DNA of 36,873 bases. It comes from Pseudomonadota bacterium. Lineage in GTDB: Bacteria; Myxococcota_A; UBA796; SXON01. The notes under the pieces were generated by a model that did no database searches, was not told the origin of the DNA, and saw only the letters and a program-made list of their open reading frames with translations. The stretch is taken from positions 1 through 36,873 of the forward strand of contig JAUXQH010000174.1 in assembly GCA_030685065.1 (NCBI GenBank), written 5' to 3'. The translations under genes were made by a program, and so were the position numbers. Positions 1 to 8,608 of the stretch are shown piece after piece (within the stretch, counting starts at the first letter, position 1; each line of letters begins with the position of its first letter).

Positions 1-1
1 C

Positions 2-1402
2 GGCCAGTACTTCACGCCGCGCCCGCTGGTGGAGCTCGTGGCGGACCTCGCGCAGCTCCGCCCCGGAGACCGCGTGCTCGACCCCACGTGCGGCAGCGGC
101 GGGTTCCTCGTGGCGGCGCTCGCGCGCGGGGCGGACGCCGACGGCATCGAGGTCGATCCGGACCTGGTCGCCCTCGCGCGGCTGAACGTGGCGCTCCACG
201 GGGGGAACCCGCGGGGGGTGGTGGCCGCCGACTTCTTCGCGGCCCCCGACGACGGCGACCGGTGGGACGCCATCCTCGCGAACCCGCCCTTCTCGGTCGA
301 GGTGGCCGATCCGGCCGTGCTCGCGCGCTACGCCCTCGCCAGGGGGCGGGCCCGCGTCGGGAGCGACATCCTGTTCGTAGAGGCCGCGCTGGCCCGGTTG
401 AAGCCGGGCGGGCGGCTGGTGACCGTGCTCCCGTACACGGTGCTCTCGGGCGCTCCCTTCGCGGCGGCGCGCGCGTGGATCGACAGCGTGGCCGAGCGCG
501 AGGCCGTGGTGTCGCTGCCCGAGGGGATGTTCCGGCCCTTCGGCGGCACCCCCACGCGCGCGTGTGTCATCGCGTTGCGGAAGCGTCCGGCGGAGGTGCG
601 TCCCATGCTCGCCGCGGTGATCGACTCGCCGGGCTACGACACGCGGCGCCAGACCTTCCGCCGCACCGAACCCGACGAGCTCGTCGCGTTGCGGTTGCAT
701 CTGCACGGGGGGCCCTACGCGCGGGCCTGCCGGGTGGAGGGCAGCGGCTGGATCCCCGAGGAGGCCCTCCGCGCCTCGGCGATCGCGCCGGGGGTTCCGG
801 TGTTCGTCCTGTCCGAGCGCGCCGACCTGGTGAGGGGCCGCGCGGCGCTCGATCCGTCGGCCGACGTGACGGTGGTCGACTTCGCGGACGTGGACAAGGG
901 CACGGGGGAGGTGGTCGACGCGCGCGTGGAGCCCGGCGCCACCTGCGAGGGCGTCTCCTTCGACGAGGGAGATCTGCTCTTCGGCCGCATGCGGCCCGAG
1001 CTCAACAACGTGGTGCTCGCCGTCCGACCGCGCCCCGGCCTGCCGGCCCGGATGGCGGGGTCCGGGGAGTGGGTGCGGCTGCGGCCCCGCGGGCAGGCGG
1101 CCTTCACGCTGCTGGCCCTGCGGTCCAGGTTCGCGCGCGCGCAGCTCGTCGTGACCGGCGGCCAGACGCGCCCGCGGGCGCGGATCGAGGACATCGCGGC
1201 GCTCCAGCTCCCCGACCCGGGGCCCGCCGCGCGGGCGGCGCTCGACGCCCTCCTCACGGAGACGTGGAGCGAGCGCCTGCGGCTGCGCCAGCGCCTCACC
1301 GCGCTGGATGCCCTCTACGATCGGTTCGGGCGCGGCGAGGTCGACGCGGCGTCGGTCGAGGCCGAAGTGCTCCGTCTAAGGTCCCACGCCGCGGCCGAGT
1401 GA
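2..1402 (+). CDS. N6-adenine DNA methyltransferase with fused specificity (TRD) domain, 5'-truncated
   Basis: This gene enters from outside the window. The frame is open from base 2 and begins GQYFTPRPLVELV, the conserved HsdM segment just before the catalytic core, so the GTG at 29 is internal. Counting from that GTG, SAM-binding motif I (DPTCGSGGFL) is at residues 18-27 and catalytic motif IV (NPPF) at 85-88, the gamma-class N6-adenine methylase order. Residues about 255-400 look like a type I specificity-subunit target-recognition domain: GDLLFGRMRPELNNVVLA at 314-331, then GGQTRPRARIEDI and a helical tail. M and half-S functions therefore share one chain, as in type IIG/IIL or M-S fusion systems. 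No nuclease domain is seen in the visible part; one could lie upstream. The stop is 4 bp from the convergent MarR-like gene. Methylase identity is secure; system type is inferred. Confidence 0.88.
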   Translation, partial: GQYFTPRPLVELVADLAQLRPGDRVLDPTCGSGGFLVAALARGADADGIEVDPDLVALARLNVALHGGNPRGVVAADFFAAPDDGDRWDAILANPPFSVEVADPAVLARYALARGRARVGSDILFVEAALARLKPGGRLVTVLPYTVLSGAPFAAARAWIDSVAEREAVVSLPEGMFRPFGGTPTRACVIALRKRPAEVRPMLAAVIDSPGYDTRRQTFRRTEPDELVALRLHLHGGPYARACRVEGSGWIPEEALRASAIAPGVPVFVLSERADLVRGRAALDPSADVTVVDFADVDKGTGEVVDARVEPGATCEGVSFDEGDLLFGRMRPELNNVVLAVRPRPGLPARMAGSGEWVRLRPRGQAAFTLLALRSRFARAQLVVTGGQTRPRARIEDIAALQLPDPGPAARAALDALLTETWSERLRLRQRLTALDALYDRFGRGEVDAASVEAEVLRLRSHAAAE

Positions 1403-1406
1403 GCGC

Positions 1407-1841
1407 CTACGCCTTCTCGAGCGCCTCGGCGCGATGGATCGCGTTCGCAAGCTCCTCGAGCCCCTGCACCATCTGTGCCTGCGTGGACTTGGGAAGCACG
1501 CTGAGCACGCGTTGCGCGGACACCGCCCGGATGTCGGCCAGCGCGTCGAGTAATTCCCGGCCGCGGGTGGTGAGGATCAGGCCCTTCGACTCCTCGACGA
1601 CGAGGCTGTGGCCGGCGAGCCCGCTGATGGCGATGTCGGCGACGTCGCGGCCGCCCAGTGCGACCTCGACCGCGGGCCGCGCGACGTGCTCGCCCGGGGC
1701 CAGCAACAGGAGCGTGGCGAAGTCACGCAGCGTCAGGTCCGCCGCGTGGGGCAGCGCCACGAGATCGGCGGCGTAGTCGGGCCAAGCGTTCATCATCTTG
1801 GCTTCAATCTTGCGCAAGCGGTTCAAAAGGTCGTTTTGCAT
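1407..1841 (-). CDS. MarR-like winged-helix regulator (putative)
   Basis: The protein is 144 aa from the ATG at 1841 (MQNDLLNRLRKIEAKMMNAW). The frame stays open further upstream, but that extension is Arg/Pro/Gly-rich and looks non-coding. The body is mostly helical. An LTLRDFATLLLL helix and a Gly/His-containing turn precede SLVVEESKGLILTTRGRELL, which resembles the wing and the 'T.rGrell' stretch of MarR-type wHTH proteins. A C-terminal helix (ALADIRAVSAQRVLSVL onward) would form the dimer interface. The ligand is unknown. It converges with the methylase gene, 4 bp apart, and lies 139 bp downstream of the lipoprotein gene on its own strand. No clear Shine-Dalgarno precedes the chosen start. 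Family assignment is by pattern only. Confidence 0.6.
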   Translation of the reverse strand: MQNDLLNRLRKIEAKMMNAWPDYAADLVALPHAADLTLRDFATLLLLAPGEHVARPAVEVALGGRDVADIAISGLAGHSLVVEESKGLILTTRGRELLDALADIRAVSAQRVLSVLPKSTQAQMVQGLEELANAIHRAEALEKA

Positions 1842-1980
1842 GCGGAGAAGGTGCGTCCGCCCGCGGGGGGCGGCATGGGCTTGGGACGATTCGGGACGAA
1901 GGCGCTGTACGCGGGCGGGCCTCCGCCGGAGCCTTGGATGTCCACCCCGGACCTCAGCCCCATCACCGTGAGCGTCCTCG

Positions 1981-3150
1981 TCAATGCGCCCCTCGCCCCC
2001 GCGGAGCGAGACACGCAACGAACCACAACGGTTGGTGCGCCCCCTCCGAGGTGAGCCAGATCCCGCCGGACACCGGATCGTAGGCGGCCGCCTCGCCCTG
2101 GGGTTCGTCGGGAGCGGGGAGAGACACGGGGAGCCCCGGCACCCCGTTGACGAGGGGGTACTCGAGCAGGTGGTCGTAGGTGCGGACGAGCAGACGCGTC
2201 CCGTCGGGAGAGACGTCCGCGCCGGTGGCCTCGGCGGCGTGCTCGTCCGCAGGGTCGCCCGTGTCGATGCGGGCGACGAGGTCTACCGTGACCGTTCGCG
2301 AGGCGTCCATCGTCGGGAAGCGGTACACATCGGCGGTCGCGTCGACGCGCTTCGTCACGAGCACGGGGAGCCCGTCGGGGCCGATGCCCAGCCCCTCCAC
2401 GTTGTTCCGTCCGTCCGGATAGGCGAACCGGTAGGTCGTGGGCGCCGCGGAGAGATCGAAGGGCCCGCCTCCAGGAGGATCCAGGAGGGGCTCGGCCACC
2501 GCGAGCACGGCCACGTCGTCGCGCGAGAGCCCGTTGTCGCCGACCTCGCCGACGAACAGGCAGTCTCCACGGCCATCCGGGAGAGCTTCTGGGCAGGCCG
2601 CGACCGCCAGGTCTTCCCAGTCTCCGTTCCTCACGCCCTCGACCGTGAGGGTGCCGAGCAGATCGCCCGTGGCCCCCTCGATCGCGTAGAGAACGGGGTC
2701 ACCGCCAGAGTCGTTGTGCCCCCACAACACCCCCGGGTTGGCGCGGGAGGGGACCAGGTCCGACAGCTCGGCGAGCCCCCCGTCCGACACTTCCGCGATG
2801 ACGACGGGCGCGTCCCAGGCATCGCACGAGCCGACGCCGCCGGACCCGCCGCCCGGTGTGCCCCCCGAGTCTCCGCCTTCGGGAGTTCCGGAGTCGGTCT
2901 CGGAGCCATCCCCGGCGGACCCGCCGGTATCGCCCGTGTCCCGTTCGGTCAGGTCCGTGTCGTCGCCGCCGGTATGCCCGGCCGCGTCGGGTTCGCCGGT
3001 GTCCTCGGGCGTCTTCGCGGCGCCCTCCGGAGGATCCTGGTTCAAGCAGCTCAACGGCAAGAGGAGCAGGGTGAGCGCGAGCGGGGAGGGGAGCGAGCGG
3101 GGGGTGATCAAGGACGGTCCTGGTGCCAGAGGGGGGGCCCTGACGTCCAT
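1981..3150 (-). CDS. Secreted lipoprotein with acidic linker and propeller-like domain
   Basis: The protein is 389 aa from the ATG at 3150, which has GGGGAC just upstream. A TTG about 14 codons in would give a shorter signal peptide. A hydrophobic stretch (PLALTLLLLPLSC) ends at a likely lipidated Cys. A long low-complexity linker rich in Asp, Thr, Gly and Ser follows (TGDTGGSAGDGSETDSG), typical of spacers that hold a domain off the membrane. The C-terminal ~270 residues contain LWGHNDSGGDPVLYAIEGATG, GDWEDLAV, RNNVEGLGIGPDGLPVLVTKR and YDPVSGGIWLTSEG. This pattern resembles esterase-like phytase or beta-propeller proteins, but no catalytic set can be named. It diverges from the ATP-grasp gene with only 34 bp between the start codons. 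Function unknown. Confidence 0.75.
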   Translation of the reverse strand: MDVRAPPLAPGPSLITPRSLPSPLALTLLLLPLSCLNQDPPEGAAKTPEDTGEPDAAGHTGGDDTDLTERDTGDTGGSAGDGSETDSGTPEGGDSGGTPGGGSGGVGSCDAWDAPVVIAEVSDGGLAELSDLVPSRANPGVLWGHNDSGGDPVLYAIEGATGDLLGTLTVEGVRNGDWEDLAVAACPEALPDGRGDCLFVGEVGDNGLSRDDVAVLAVAEPLLDPPGGGPFDLSAAPTTYRFAYPDGRNNVEGLGIGPDGLPVLVTKRVDATADVYRFPTMDASRTVTVDLVARIDTGDPADEHAAEATGADVSPDGTRLLVRTYDHLLEYPLVNGVPGLPVSLPAPDEPQGEAAAYDPVSGGIWLTSEGAHQPLWFVACLAPRGRGAH

Positions 3151-3184
3151 GCCGTCCCCACTATTCCGCGATAGCTCGCGGCCC

Positions 3185-4126
3185 ATGATCCACATCCTCT
3201 ACGAAAACGCCGCCTGGTTGCCCCCCCTCACGCGCGCCCTCGAGGCGAAGGGAGTGCCCTTCACCGCCATCTTCGTCGACGGCGGATCCTTCGATCTTCA
3301 CGCCGAGCCCGCGCCGGGCATCTACGTGAACCGGATGAGCCCCTCCGCCCACACCCGCGGCCACGGGGACGGCGTCGTGTTCCTGCGCGAATACCTCGCC
3401 CACCTCGAGTCCCGCGGCGCCCGCGTCGTCAACGGCAGCGGCCCCTTCGCCCTGGAGGTGAGCAAGGTGCGCCAGCACGCGACGCTCGAGGCGATGGGGA
3501 TCTCCACCCCGCGCACCATCGCGGTCGCCGGCACGCGCGGTCTGAAGCCCGCCGCCCGGCAGATGGGCCTGCCCTTCCTGACCAAGCACAACATGGGCGG
3601 AAAGGGCCTGGGCGTTCAGCTCTTCCGGGACCTCGCCGCGTTCGATTCGTATGTCGACGGCGAGGAATTCGAGCCCGCGTTCGACGGGGTGACCCTGCTC
3701 CAACAGTACGTCGAGCCGCGCGATGGGTACATCACCCGCATCGAGATCGTGGACGGGCGGTTTCTCTACGCGCTGCGCGCCTCGACCGCGGGCGGCTTCG
3801 AGCTCTGTCCGTCGGACGCCTGCCAGATCCAGGACGACGCGTTCTGTCCCGTGGGCGACAGCGGCAAGTTCGGCGTCTCGCCGCTGACGGCGGACGATCC
3901 GACCGTGCTCGCCTACATCGAGTACTGCCGCATCCACGGCATCGACGCCGCCGGCATCGAGTTCGTCGAGGACCGCGAGGGCCGCCGCTACACCTACGAC
4001 ATCAACATGAACACGAACTACAACAGCGAAGTCGAGGCCGTGGCGGGCGTGCACGGGATGGACGCGTGGGCCGACCTGTGCGATCGCCTGCTCCGCGAGC
4101 AGGAGACCGAGCGGCTGTCGGGCTAG
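3185..4126 (+). CDS. RimK-like ATP-grasp ligase
   Basis: The protein is 313 aa, starting at ATG 3185 (MIHILYENAAWLPPLTRAL). The layout is that of ATP-grasp carboxylate-amine ligases of the RimK type. A Rossmann-like N-terminal domain ends near residue 90. SKVRQHATLEAMGISTPRT (93-111) opens the ATP-grasp part, FLTKHNMGGKGLGV (131-144) is the Lys plus Gly-rich nucleotide loop, LLQQYVEP (171-178) is the adenine-contact strand, and DINMNTNYNSE (272-282) carries the metal-binding Asn/Asp residues. Such enzymes couple ATP hydrolysis to amide bond formation, for example adding Glu to a protein or small molecule. The substrate cannot be read from the sequence. The gene stands alone and converges with the lipoprotein gene starting at 5398, 24 bp away. 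Family confidence is high, specificity unknown. Confidence 0.88.
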   Translation: MIHILYENAAWLPPLTRALEAKGVPFTAIFVDGGSFDLHAEPAPGIYVNRMSPSAHTRGHGDGVVFLREYLAHLESRGARVVNGSGPFALEVSKVRQHATLEAMGISTPRTIAVAGTRGLKPAARQMGLPFLTKHNMGGKGLGVQLFRDLAAFDSYVDGEEFEPAFDGVTLLQQYVEPRDGYITRIEIVDGRFLYALRASTAGGFELCPSDACQIQDDAFCPVGDSGKFGVSPLTADDPTVLAYIEYCRIHGIDAAGIEFVEDREGRRYTYDINMNTNYNSEVEAVAGVHGMDAWADLCDRLLREQETERLSG

Positions 4127-4150
4127 TACAGCGCAAGGGCCCCTCGCGGA

Positions 4151-5398
4151 TCAGCGCCAGGGGACCCAGTCCTCGGGCATCCACATCCGCGACGCGTAGA
4201 AGTACCCCGGGTCGATCCGCGAGCCGGTCGACCCGAAGAACTCCTCGTTGTAGCCGACACCGTCGGTCGTCCCCTGGGTCGACCAGTAGCGGACGCCGGT
4301 GATCGCGTCGTCTTCGGGGTCGCGCTCCCAGTCGATGAAGATCGCGTTGTGGCCGCTGCCGGAGTGGCGCCAGAACTGGATGAAGTCCCCCGGCTGGACC
4401 TCCTCCAGCTCGGTCACGCGCTCGCCCAGGCCGTAGTTCTCGAGCGCGACGCCCGGGCCGTCCCCGTTCAGATCGCGCACGAACCAATCGATCCGGAAGT
4501 CGACCAGATCGGCGAGGGAGACGCCGTTGAGCGAGCCGTCACCGCCCGACTCGGCGTCGATCTCCGCGAAGCTCAACATGAACACCTCCCACGTCAGGCC
4601 GACGCAGAAGGAGCGGTGGGCGGGATCTCCCGGCGCCACCAGCTCGTCGAGGTACCAGAGATCCTGCGTCGTGCCGTACCAGGCGCCGTCCTCCGGCCAG
4701 TAGTAGCCGTAGCTGCCGTCCGTCGGGTAGGTCGCGAGCCGCTCCACGACCCGATCGTTGAAGGCCGACTCGTCGGAGTCCGTGCCCGGGAGCGCGGTGA
4801 ATTCCACGTCGTCCGTCGCGAGCAGCACCCCGCCCGCGTCATACGCCCGCGCCTCCGCGAGCCGCGGATCGGCGCTGCCCTCGAGCGGGACGGTGAAGAG
4901 CGAATCGTCGTGGGGATCGGCGCTGCCGACCACGTCGCCGTCGATCGAGAGCTCGATCGACGCGACATCGTCCGACGCCTCGAACGTGAACGAGATGGGG
5001 GCGGGGAGCGCGGCGCCCTCCCTCGGGCTCGTGATGGTCACGAAGCTCTCCTCGACCTCGATGACGCGGATCACGACCTCGTGGGTGGAGAGCTGGGCCC
5101 CCCGGGCGTCCTCCGCGGCGAGCGTGAAGGTCCACCGGCCCGCGTCGATGTCGACCAGGAGCTCGCCCGCGCCGTCCTCCACGAGGGTGGGCCCCACGAT
5201 CGTGCCGACGCCGCGATCGAGCCGCACGGCGTGAACGTCCGCGCCGGCCTCGAACGACAGCACGAAGGGCGACTCGACCGAGGCGCCGTTGGCGGGGACC
5301 AGGACCCGGACCGCCGTGTCGCGGGCCGAACCGACGTCCGCCTCGTGGTCCGTGTCGGCCTTTTCCGAGCAGGCGAGCAGGAGGATGAGGAACGTCAT
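4151..5398 (-). CDS. Lipoprotein with Ig-like domains and Cys-His peptidase/amidase-type domain
   Basis: The protein is 415 aa. The signal peptide is very short, MTFLILLLAC with the lipid Cys at residue 10. An in-frame TAG two codons upstream of the ATG rules out a longer N-terminus. Two beta-rich Ig-like segments follow (VRVLVPANGASVESPF and FVTITSPREGAALPAP), each opening with the 'sP.nGa.l..P' pattern of bacterial Ig domains. The C-terminal third has FCVGLTWEVFMLSF with a Cys, then VQPGDFIQFWRHSGSGHNAIFIDW with a His, the order seen in CHAP and NlpC/P60 cysteine amidases. It may cleave peptidoglycan peptides or act as an adhesin. It is the last gene of a leftward group, 6 bp after the membrane protein gene. 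Confidence 0.75.
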   Translation of the reverse strand: MTFLILLLACSEKADTDHEADVGSARDTAVRVLVPANGASVESPFVLSFEAGADVHAVRLDRGVGTIVGPTLVEDGAGELLVDIDAGRWTFTLAAEDARGAQLSTHEVVIRVIEVEESFVTITSPREGAALPAPISFTFEASDDVASIELSIDGDVVGSADPHDDSLFTVPLEGSADPRLAEARAYDAGGVLLATDDVEFTALPGTDSDESAFNDRVVERLATYPTDGSYGYYWPEDGAWYGTTQDLWYLDELVAPGDPAHRSFCVGLTWEVFMLSFAEIDAESGGDGSLNGVSLADLVDFRIDWFVRDLNGDGPGVALENYGLGERVTELEEVQPGDFIQFWRHSGSGHNAIFIDWERDPEDDAITGVRYWSTQGTTDGVGYNEEFFGSTGSRIDPGYFYASRMWMPEDWVPWR

Positions 5399-5404
5399 GA
5401 GAGG

Positions 5405-7090
5405 CTACCTAACCACCCCGAGGTCCGGCGCGGCCGCGAGATCCCAGACCACCGCCCGCGCCGTCCGGGTGACGGGCTCGCCCAGCCGCTTCCCGACCGT
5501 GGCCGCGCAGCCGCGCTTCGCGTAGGGCGGGTGCACGACGACGTAGGCGACACCGGCCTCGAGGAGGGACTGGAGGTCCTGGGTGGGGGTGCGCCCCGAG
5601 GGCACCAGCGGCGCCATCCCGGCGCAGGCGCGCTGCCACCCGGCGACCAGAGCGCTTTGGTGCGGGAGCGCGTCTCGCCCCTCGTAGTGCTCGGTGATGG
5701 GCCGCCCGTGAAACAGCTGCCACTGGTCGTACACACGCCGGCTCGCGATGCCGTCGAGCCCCTTGCCCTCGTCGAAGGGGAGCTGGAGGAGGCCGCCGGC
5801 GCGGGGCAGCTCGAGCAGGGCCTCGGGCGGATCGGGGGCGTAGGTGGCCCGGGGCCAGGGGGTGGGCGCGAACGTGATGGCGTCGGTGAGCACGAGCCCA
5901 GCGAGCGCGCTCGCTGCCGACGTGGCGATCCAGCGGCGATCCGGGAGGTGGTCGAGCAGCACACGGGCCCCGACCGCCGCGGCGGCCCCTACGAACACGC
6001 TGGCGAGCCCCGCCGCGCGGTACCAGTGCGAGATGCCGCGCGCGGCGTCGAACGTCCCGACGAGCCAGCCGGCGGGCAGCGGACCGATCGCGCTCACGGG
6101 GGCGCCCCCGATCCGCAGCCAGTGCCCGAGCGCCAGGAGCCACAGGGGCGTCGCCAGCGCCCAGAGCGCCCAGCCCGCGCGGCGTCGCAATGCGAGCAGC
6201 GCCAGCGCCAGCACGATCAGGCCCACGTATACGGTGCGCGCCGTCGCGATCTCCTCGACGCGCGGCGTGACGAAGTTGAGGAGATCGGTGCCGAAGCGGG
6301 GGTTGCCGGCCCAGTCGGGGTAGGCCCCAGGGCGCGTGAGCCCGGAGAGCCGGGGCGCCCAGATGGCGCTCCGGGCGCGCGTCTCGGCGATGCGGGGCAG
6401 GAGAGGCAGGGCCGCCACCAGGCCCCCGGCGAGCAGCACCCCGAGGGAGGCGAGCCGGGGACGCCGCGCGAGCACCCAGATGCCCAGCCCGGCCTCGGCC
6501 ACGATCGCGAACGCGGCGTGGTACCAGCCCGAGAGGAGGAGGGCGCCCAGGGTGGCCGAGGCGCCGACGGCGTCGTGAAGCAAGCCCGTTCGCGCGTAGC
6601 GGAGGAGCAGCGCGGCGTGCAGCGCGAGCCAGCCCACGGGCCAGGCCTCGCTGATCCCGAACTCGATCATGCCGCCGAGGAACGGCGAGAACGCCACCGC
6701 CACCATCCCGACCAGGGCCGCCGCCCGCGATCCGGTGAGCTCCAGCGAGAGCACCCACCCGCCCAGCGCCGCGAGCGCGAGGTTCCCGAGGATGGCGAAG
6801 TTGTAGGCGAACACGGGCCCGCCGAGGGCGCCGGGCACCCACCAGAGGAGGTTCACCGGGTCCATCAGGGGGAGGGCGAACCCGTCCGGCAGGTTCCGCA
6901 TCGGCGCGCCGTCACGCCCACCGAACCACGCCATCCAGAGGTGGTTGTCGACCTCGCCGAAGGGGTGACCGAGCAGCGCGGAGCCGAGGGTCGGGAGCGC
7001 GGGCCAGGTGAAGATCGAGGCGCCGAGCGCGGCCACGAGGGCGGCCATCCACGTGCCGGGTTCGCTTGGGGGAGCAGCCCGCCGCGTCAC
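5405..7090 (-). CDS. Polytopic membrane protein, glycosyltransferase/YfhO-like architecture
   Basis: The protein is 561 aa. The start is GTG at 7090, which shares its first base with the TAG stop of the upstream gene (TAGTG), a translational-coupling arrangement. About ten hydrophobic segments alternate with short loops. The first loop contains FGEVDNHLWMAWFGG, an acidic luminal loop like those of GT-C fold glycosyltransferases. The last ~120 residues are soluble and end in a strand motif, GVAYVVVHPP. The rightward gene at 11102 has the same plan (many TM segments, then a soluble tail with WRYLLVDLEG), so the two look like distant paralogs flanking the shared promoter gap. It may act on a lipid-linked sugar or surface polymer; this is inference from topology only. 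Confidence 0.8.
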   Translation of the reverse strand: MTRRAAPPSEPGTWMAALVAALGASIFTWPALPTLGSALLGHPFGEVDNHLWMAWFGGRDGAPMRNLPDGFALPLMDPVNLLWWVPGALGGPVFAYNFAILGNLALAALGGWVLSLELTGSRAAALVGMVAVAFSPFLGGMIEFGISEAWPVGWLALHAALLLRYARTGLLHDAVGASATLGALLLSGWYHAAFAIVAEAGLGIWVLARRPRLASLGVLLAGGLVAALPLLPRIAETRARSAIWAPRLSGLTRPGAYPDWAGNPRFGTDLLNFVTPRVEEIATARTVYVGLIVLALALLALRRRAGWALWALATPLWLLALGHWLRIGGAPVSAIGPLPAGWLVGTFDAARGISHWYRAAGLASVFVGAAAAVGARVLLDHLPDRRWIATSAASALAGLVLTDAITFAPTPWPRATYAPDPPEALLELPRAGGLLQLPFDEGKGLDGIASRRVYDQWQLFHGRPITEHYEGRDALPHQSALVAGWQRACAGMAPLVPSGRTPTQDLQSLLEAGVAYVVVHPPYAKRGCAATVGKRLGEPVTRTARAVVWDLAAAPDLGVVR

Positions 7091-7827
7091 TAGATCCCGA
7101 CCGCGCGCAGCGCGCTCCACACCCTGCGCGCGACATCGCGGGCCATCCGATCGCTCGCGAGCAGGTCCTGACGCACCTCGATCTCGAGGTATGGCAGCCC
7201 ATGGTTCGTACCGTGGCGGTTGGCGCTGTAGATGAGCCCCGCCTTGCCCGAGTAGGGCTCGTTCGCCTCCGCCTTGATGCCCTGGGCGCGGAGCGCGCGG
7301 AGCAGGCCCTCGGCGACATCGTCGTGTTGGTCGAACAACACGCCCGCCTCCATGGCCCGCGTGTCGTCCCGGAACACGGGCGTGAAGCTGTGCACGGAGC
7401 AGAGGAACCGCGGCTTGCGGAAGGTGATGGTCCGGTCGAGCCGGTCGTGGAACGGGGCGTGGAACCGCTTGACCCGCTCCGCGTGAACGGCGGCGCGGTT
7501 GTCGCGACTGGGGTGGCACGCGCGGTTGAAGGTGGGCGCGCCGTCGTCGCACTCCTGGAGCACCGCGGAGGGATCCGTGGGGTCCCGGTTGGGATCGATC
7601 AGCAGGCGCGAGAACCGCGACAGCGCCGCGGTGCCGCCCGCGAGGCGGGCCAGCTCGATCGTGAGCGGGCGGGCGCCGATGTCGTAGCCCCAGTGGGTCG
7701 CGAGCAGGGCGCGATCGGCGGGTCGGAGCCGCCACGGGCTCGGCACGCGGTTGGACGCGTGTTCGCACGTGAAGAGCAGCGCACCCGGCGGGGGGGCGCC
7801 GAGGATCTCGGTAGCATCGTCGCGCAC
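7090..7827 (-). CDS. N-formylglutamate amidohydrolase-family protein
   Basis: The protein is 245 aa, starting at GTG 7827. TCEHASNRVP (20-29) is the conserved N-terminal signature of this family. DPNRDPTDPSAV, the SVHSFTPVF strand with its His, and the NRHGTNHGLPYLEIEVRQDL segment near the C-terminus complete the expected pattern. The best-known members release glutamate from N-formylglutamate in histidine breakdown (HutG), but no other hut gene is here and many homologs act on other substrates. The gene heads a leftward group of three and overlaps the next gene by one base. It diverges from the lipoprotein gene at 7913 across 85 bp. Confidence 0.87.
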   Translation of the reverse strand: MRDDATEILGAPPPGALLFTCEHASNRVPSPWRLRPADRALLATHWGYDIGARPLTIELARLAGGTAALSRFSRLLIDPNRDPTDPSAVLQECDDGAPTFNRACHPSRDNRAAVHAERVKRFHAPFHDRLDRTITFRKPRFLCSVHSFTPVFRDDTRAMEAGVLFDQHDDVAEGLLRALRAQGIKAEANEPYSGKAGLIYSANRHGTNHGLPYLEIEVRQDLLASDRMARDVARRVWSALRAVGI

Positions 7828-7912
7828 GGCGCAGAGCTAACCTGGATCCCGCGGACGTGGATCGAGCGGGCGGCGACCCTCGACCCGCCCGTGGTGCTAC
7901 CTTGGGCCCCCC
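7828..7912. promoter_or_regulatory. Divergent promoter gap with inverted repeat
   Basis: This 85-bp gap between head-to-head genes must hold the promoters of both gene groups. It contains a 7-bp inverted repeat (CGGGCGG at 7867-7873 and CCGCCCG at 7885-7891) that could be an operator or a stem-loop. No convincing -35/-10 pair is visible in this GC-rich DNA. Confidence 0.4.
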
Positions 7913-8608
7913 ATGCTCGCCATCCTCCTCCTGGTGCTCGCCTGCAAGAGCCCGCCCGATCCCGACGCGCGCTTGCGCGCCGGGGATCTCGAGGGCGCAG
8001 CCGTCGCCTGGGAGGCGCTGCACGGGAGCCCGCTCGACGTGGCGCACCCCGCCGCCGTCTCGCTCGCGGCCCGCGCCCCGCGTGACCCCTCGATCACCGC
8101 GGCCCTGCTCGTCGATACGCTCGAAGCCGTGCGGCTCCTGGAGCAGGCGCCCGTCAAGCGCACCGAAGAGCTCGATCTGACCTTCGACCGGTTCACCGAT
8201 CTGGGCGCCGCGCTCGACGCCCTGGCCGAAGGGCCCGCGATGGTGGCGGTGGGCCGCTCCGAGACGTTCGCCGATCGCGACCCGTACACCACCGACGCCC
8301 CCCTCCCGTGGAAGGGCGGCCGGCTCGTCGGCTTCGCGCTCACCCCCTCCATCCCTCCGGCGGGCCCGTTCGAGGCGCTCGGCGCCGCCCTCGACGCGAA
8401 CCCGCCCGCGAAGCTGGTGACGGTGGGCGTCTCGGACGTCTCCGGCATCCTCTACCTGAACGTGGAGCGTCGGGACGGCACCTGGTGGGCGATCTCCGCG
8501 TCCAATGGGCGTGCTGGGGCGCGGCTGGTGCTGGCGGCGGCGTCCGTGCGGGACTACGGAGGCGCCACCCTGCGCGAGCGCCAGGGGGGAGGATTCGTCC
8601 GCCGATGA
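7913..8608 (+). CDS. Small lipoprotein of unknown function
   Basis: The protein is 231 aa. It starts MLAILLLVLACKS with the lipid Cys at residue 11, and no earlier start codon lies in frame before a stop. The N-terminal half is helical and repeats Ala/Leu/Glu patterns (LRAGDLEGAAVAWEALHG, TPR-like in feel). The C-terminal half is beta-rich, with KLVTVGVSDVSGILYLNVERRDGTWWAIS. I do not recognise a family. It is the first gene of a rightward group: its TGA overlaps the ATG of the next gene (ATGA), so the two are probably translated together. Confidence 0.7.
   Translation: MLAILLLVLACKSPPDPDARLRAGDLEGAAVAWEALHGSPLDVAHPAAVSLAARAPRDPSITAALLVDTLEAVRLLEQAPVKRTEELDLTFDRFTDLGAALDALAEGPAMVAVGRSETFADRDPYTTDAPLPWKGGRLVGFALTPSIPPAGPFEALGAALDANPPAKLVTVGVSDVSGILYLNVERRDGTWWAISASNGRAGARLVLAAASVRDYGGATLRERQGGGFVRR

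Noticed and set aside
1842..1980. Short minus-strand frame between the MarR-like and lipoprotein genes (MGLRSGVDIQGSGGG...)
   Set aside because: It is Pro/Gly-rich, overlaps the MarR-like start in another frame, and has no ribosome site or recognisable motif.
4349..7093. Very long open frame on the plus strand opposite the membrane protein and peptidase genes
   Set aside because: It is Arg/Gly/Pro/Glu-rich low-complexity translation typical of the antisense of GC-rich genes, whereas the minus-strand products have clear domains, signals and overlaps.
7090..7827. Assigning the amidohydrolase to histidine utilisation as hutG
   Set aside because: No hutH, hutU or hutI neighbours are present, and the family includes many members of other specificity.
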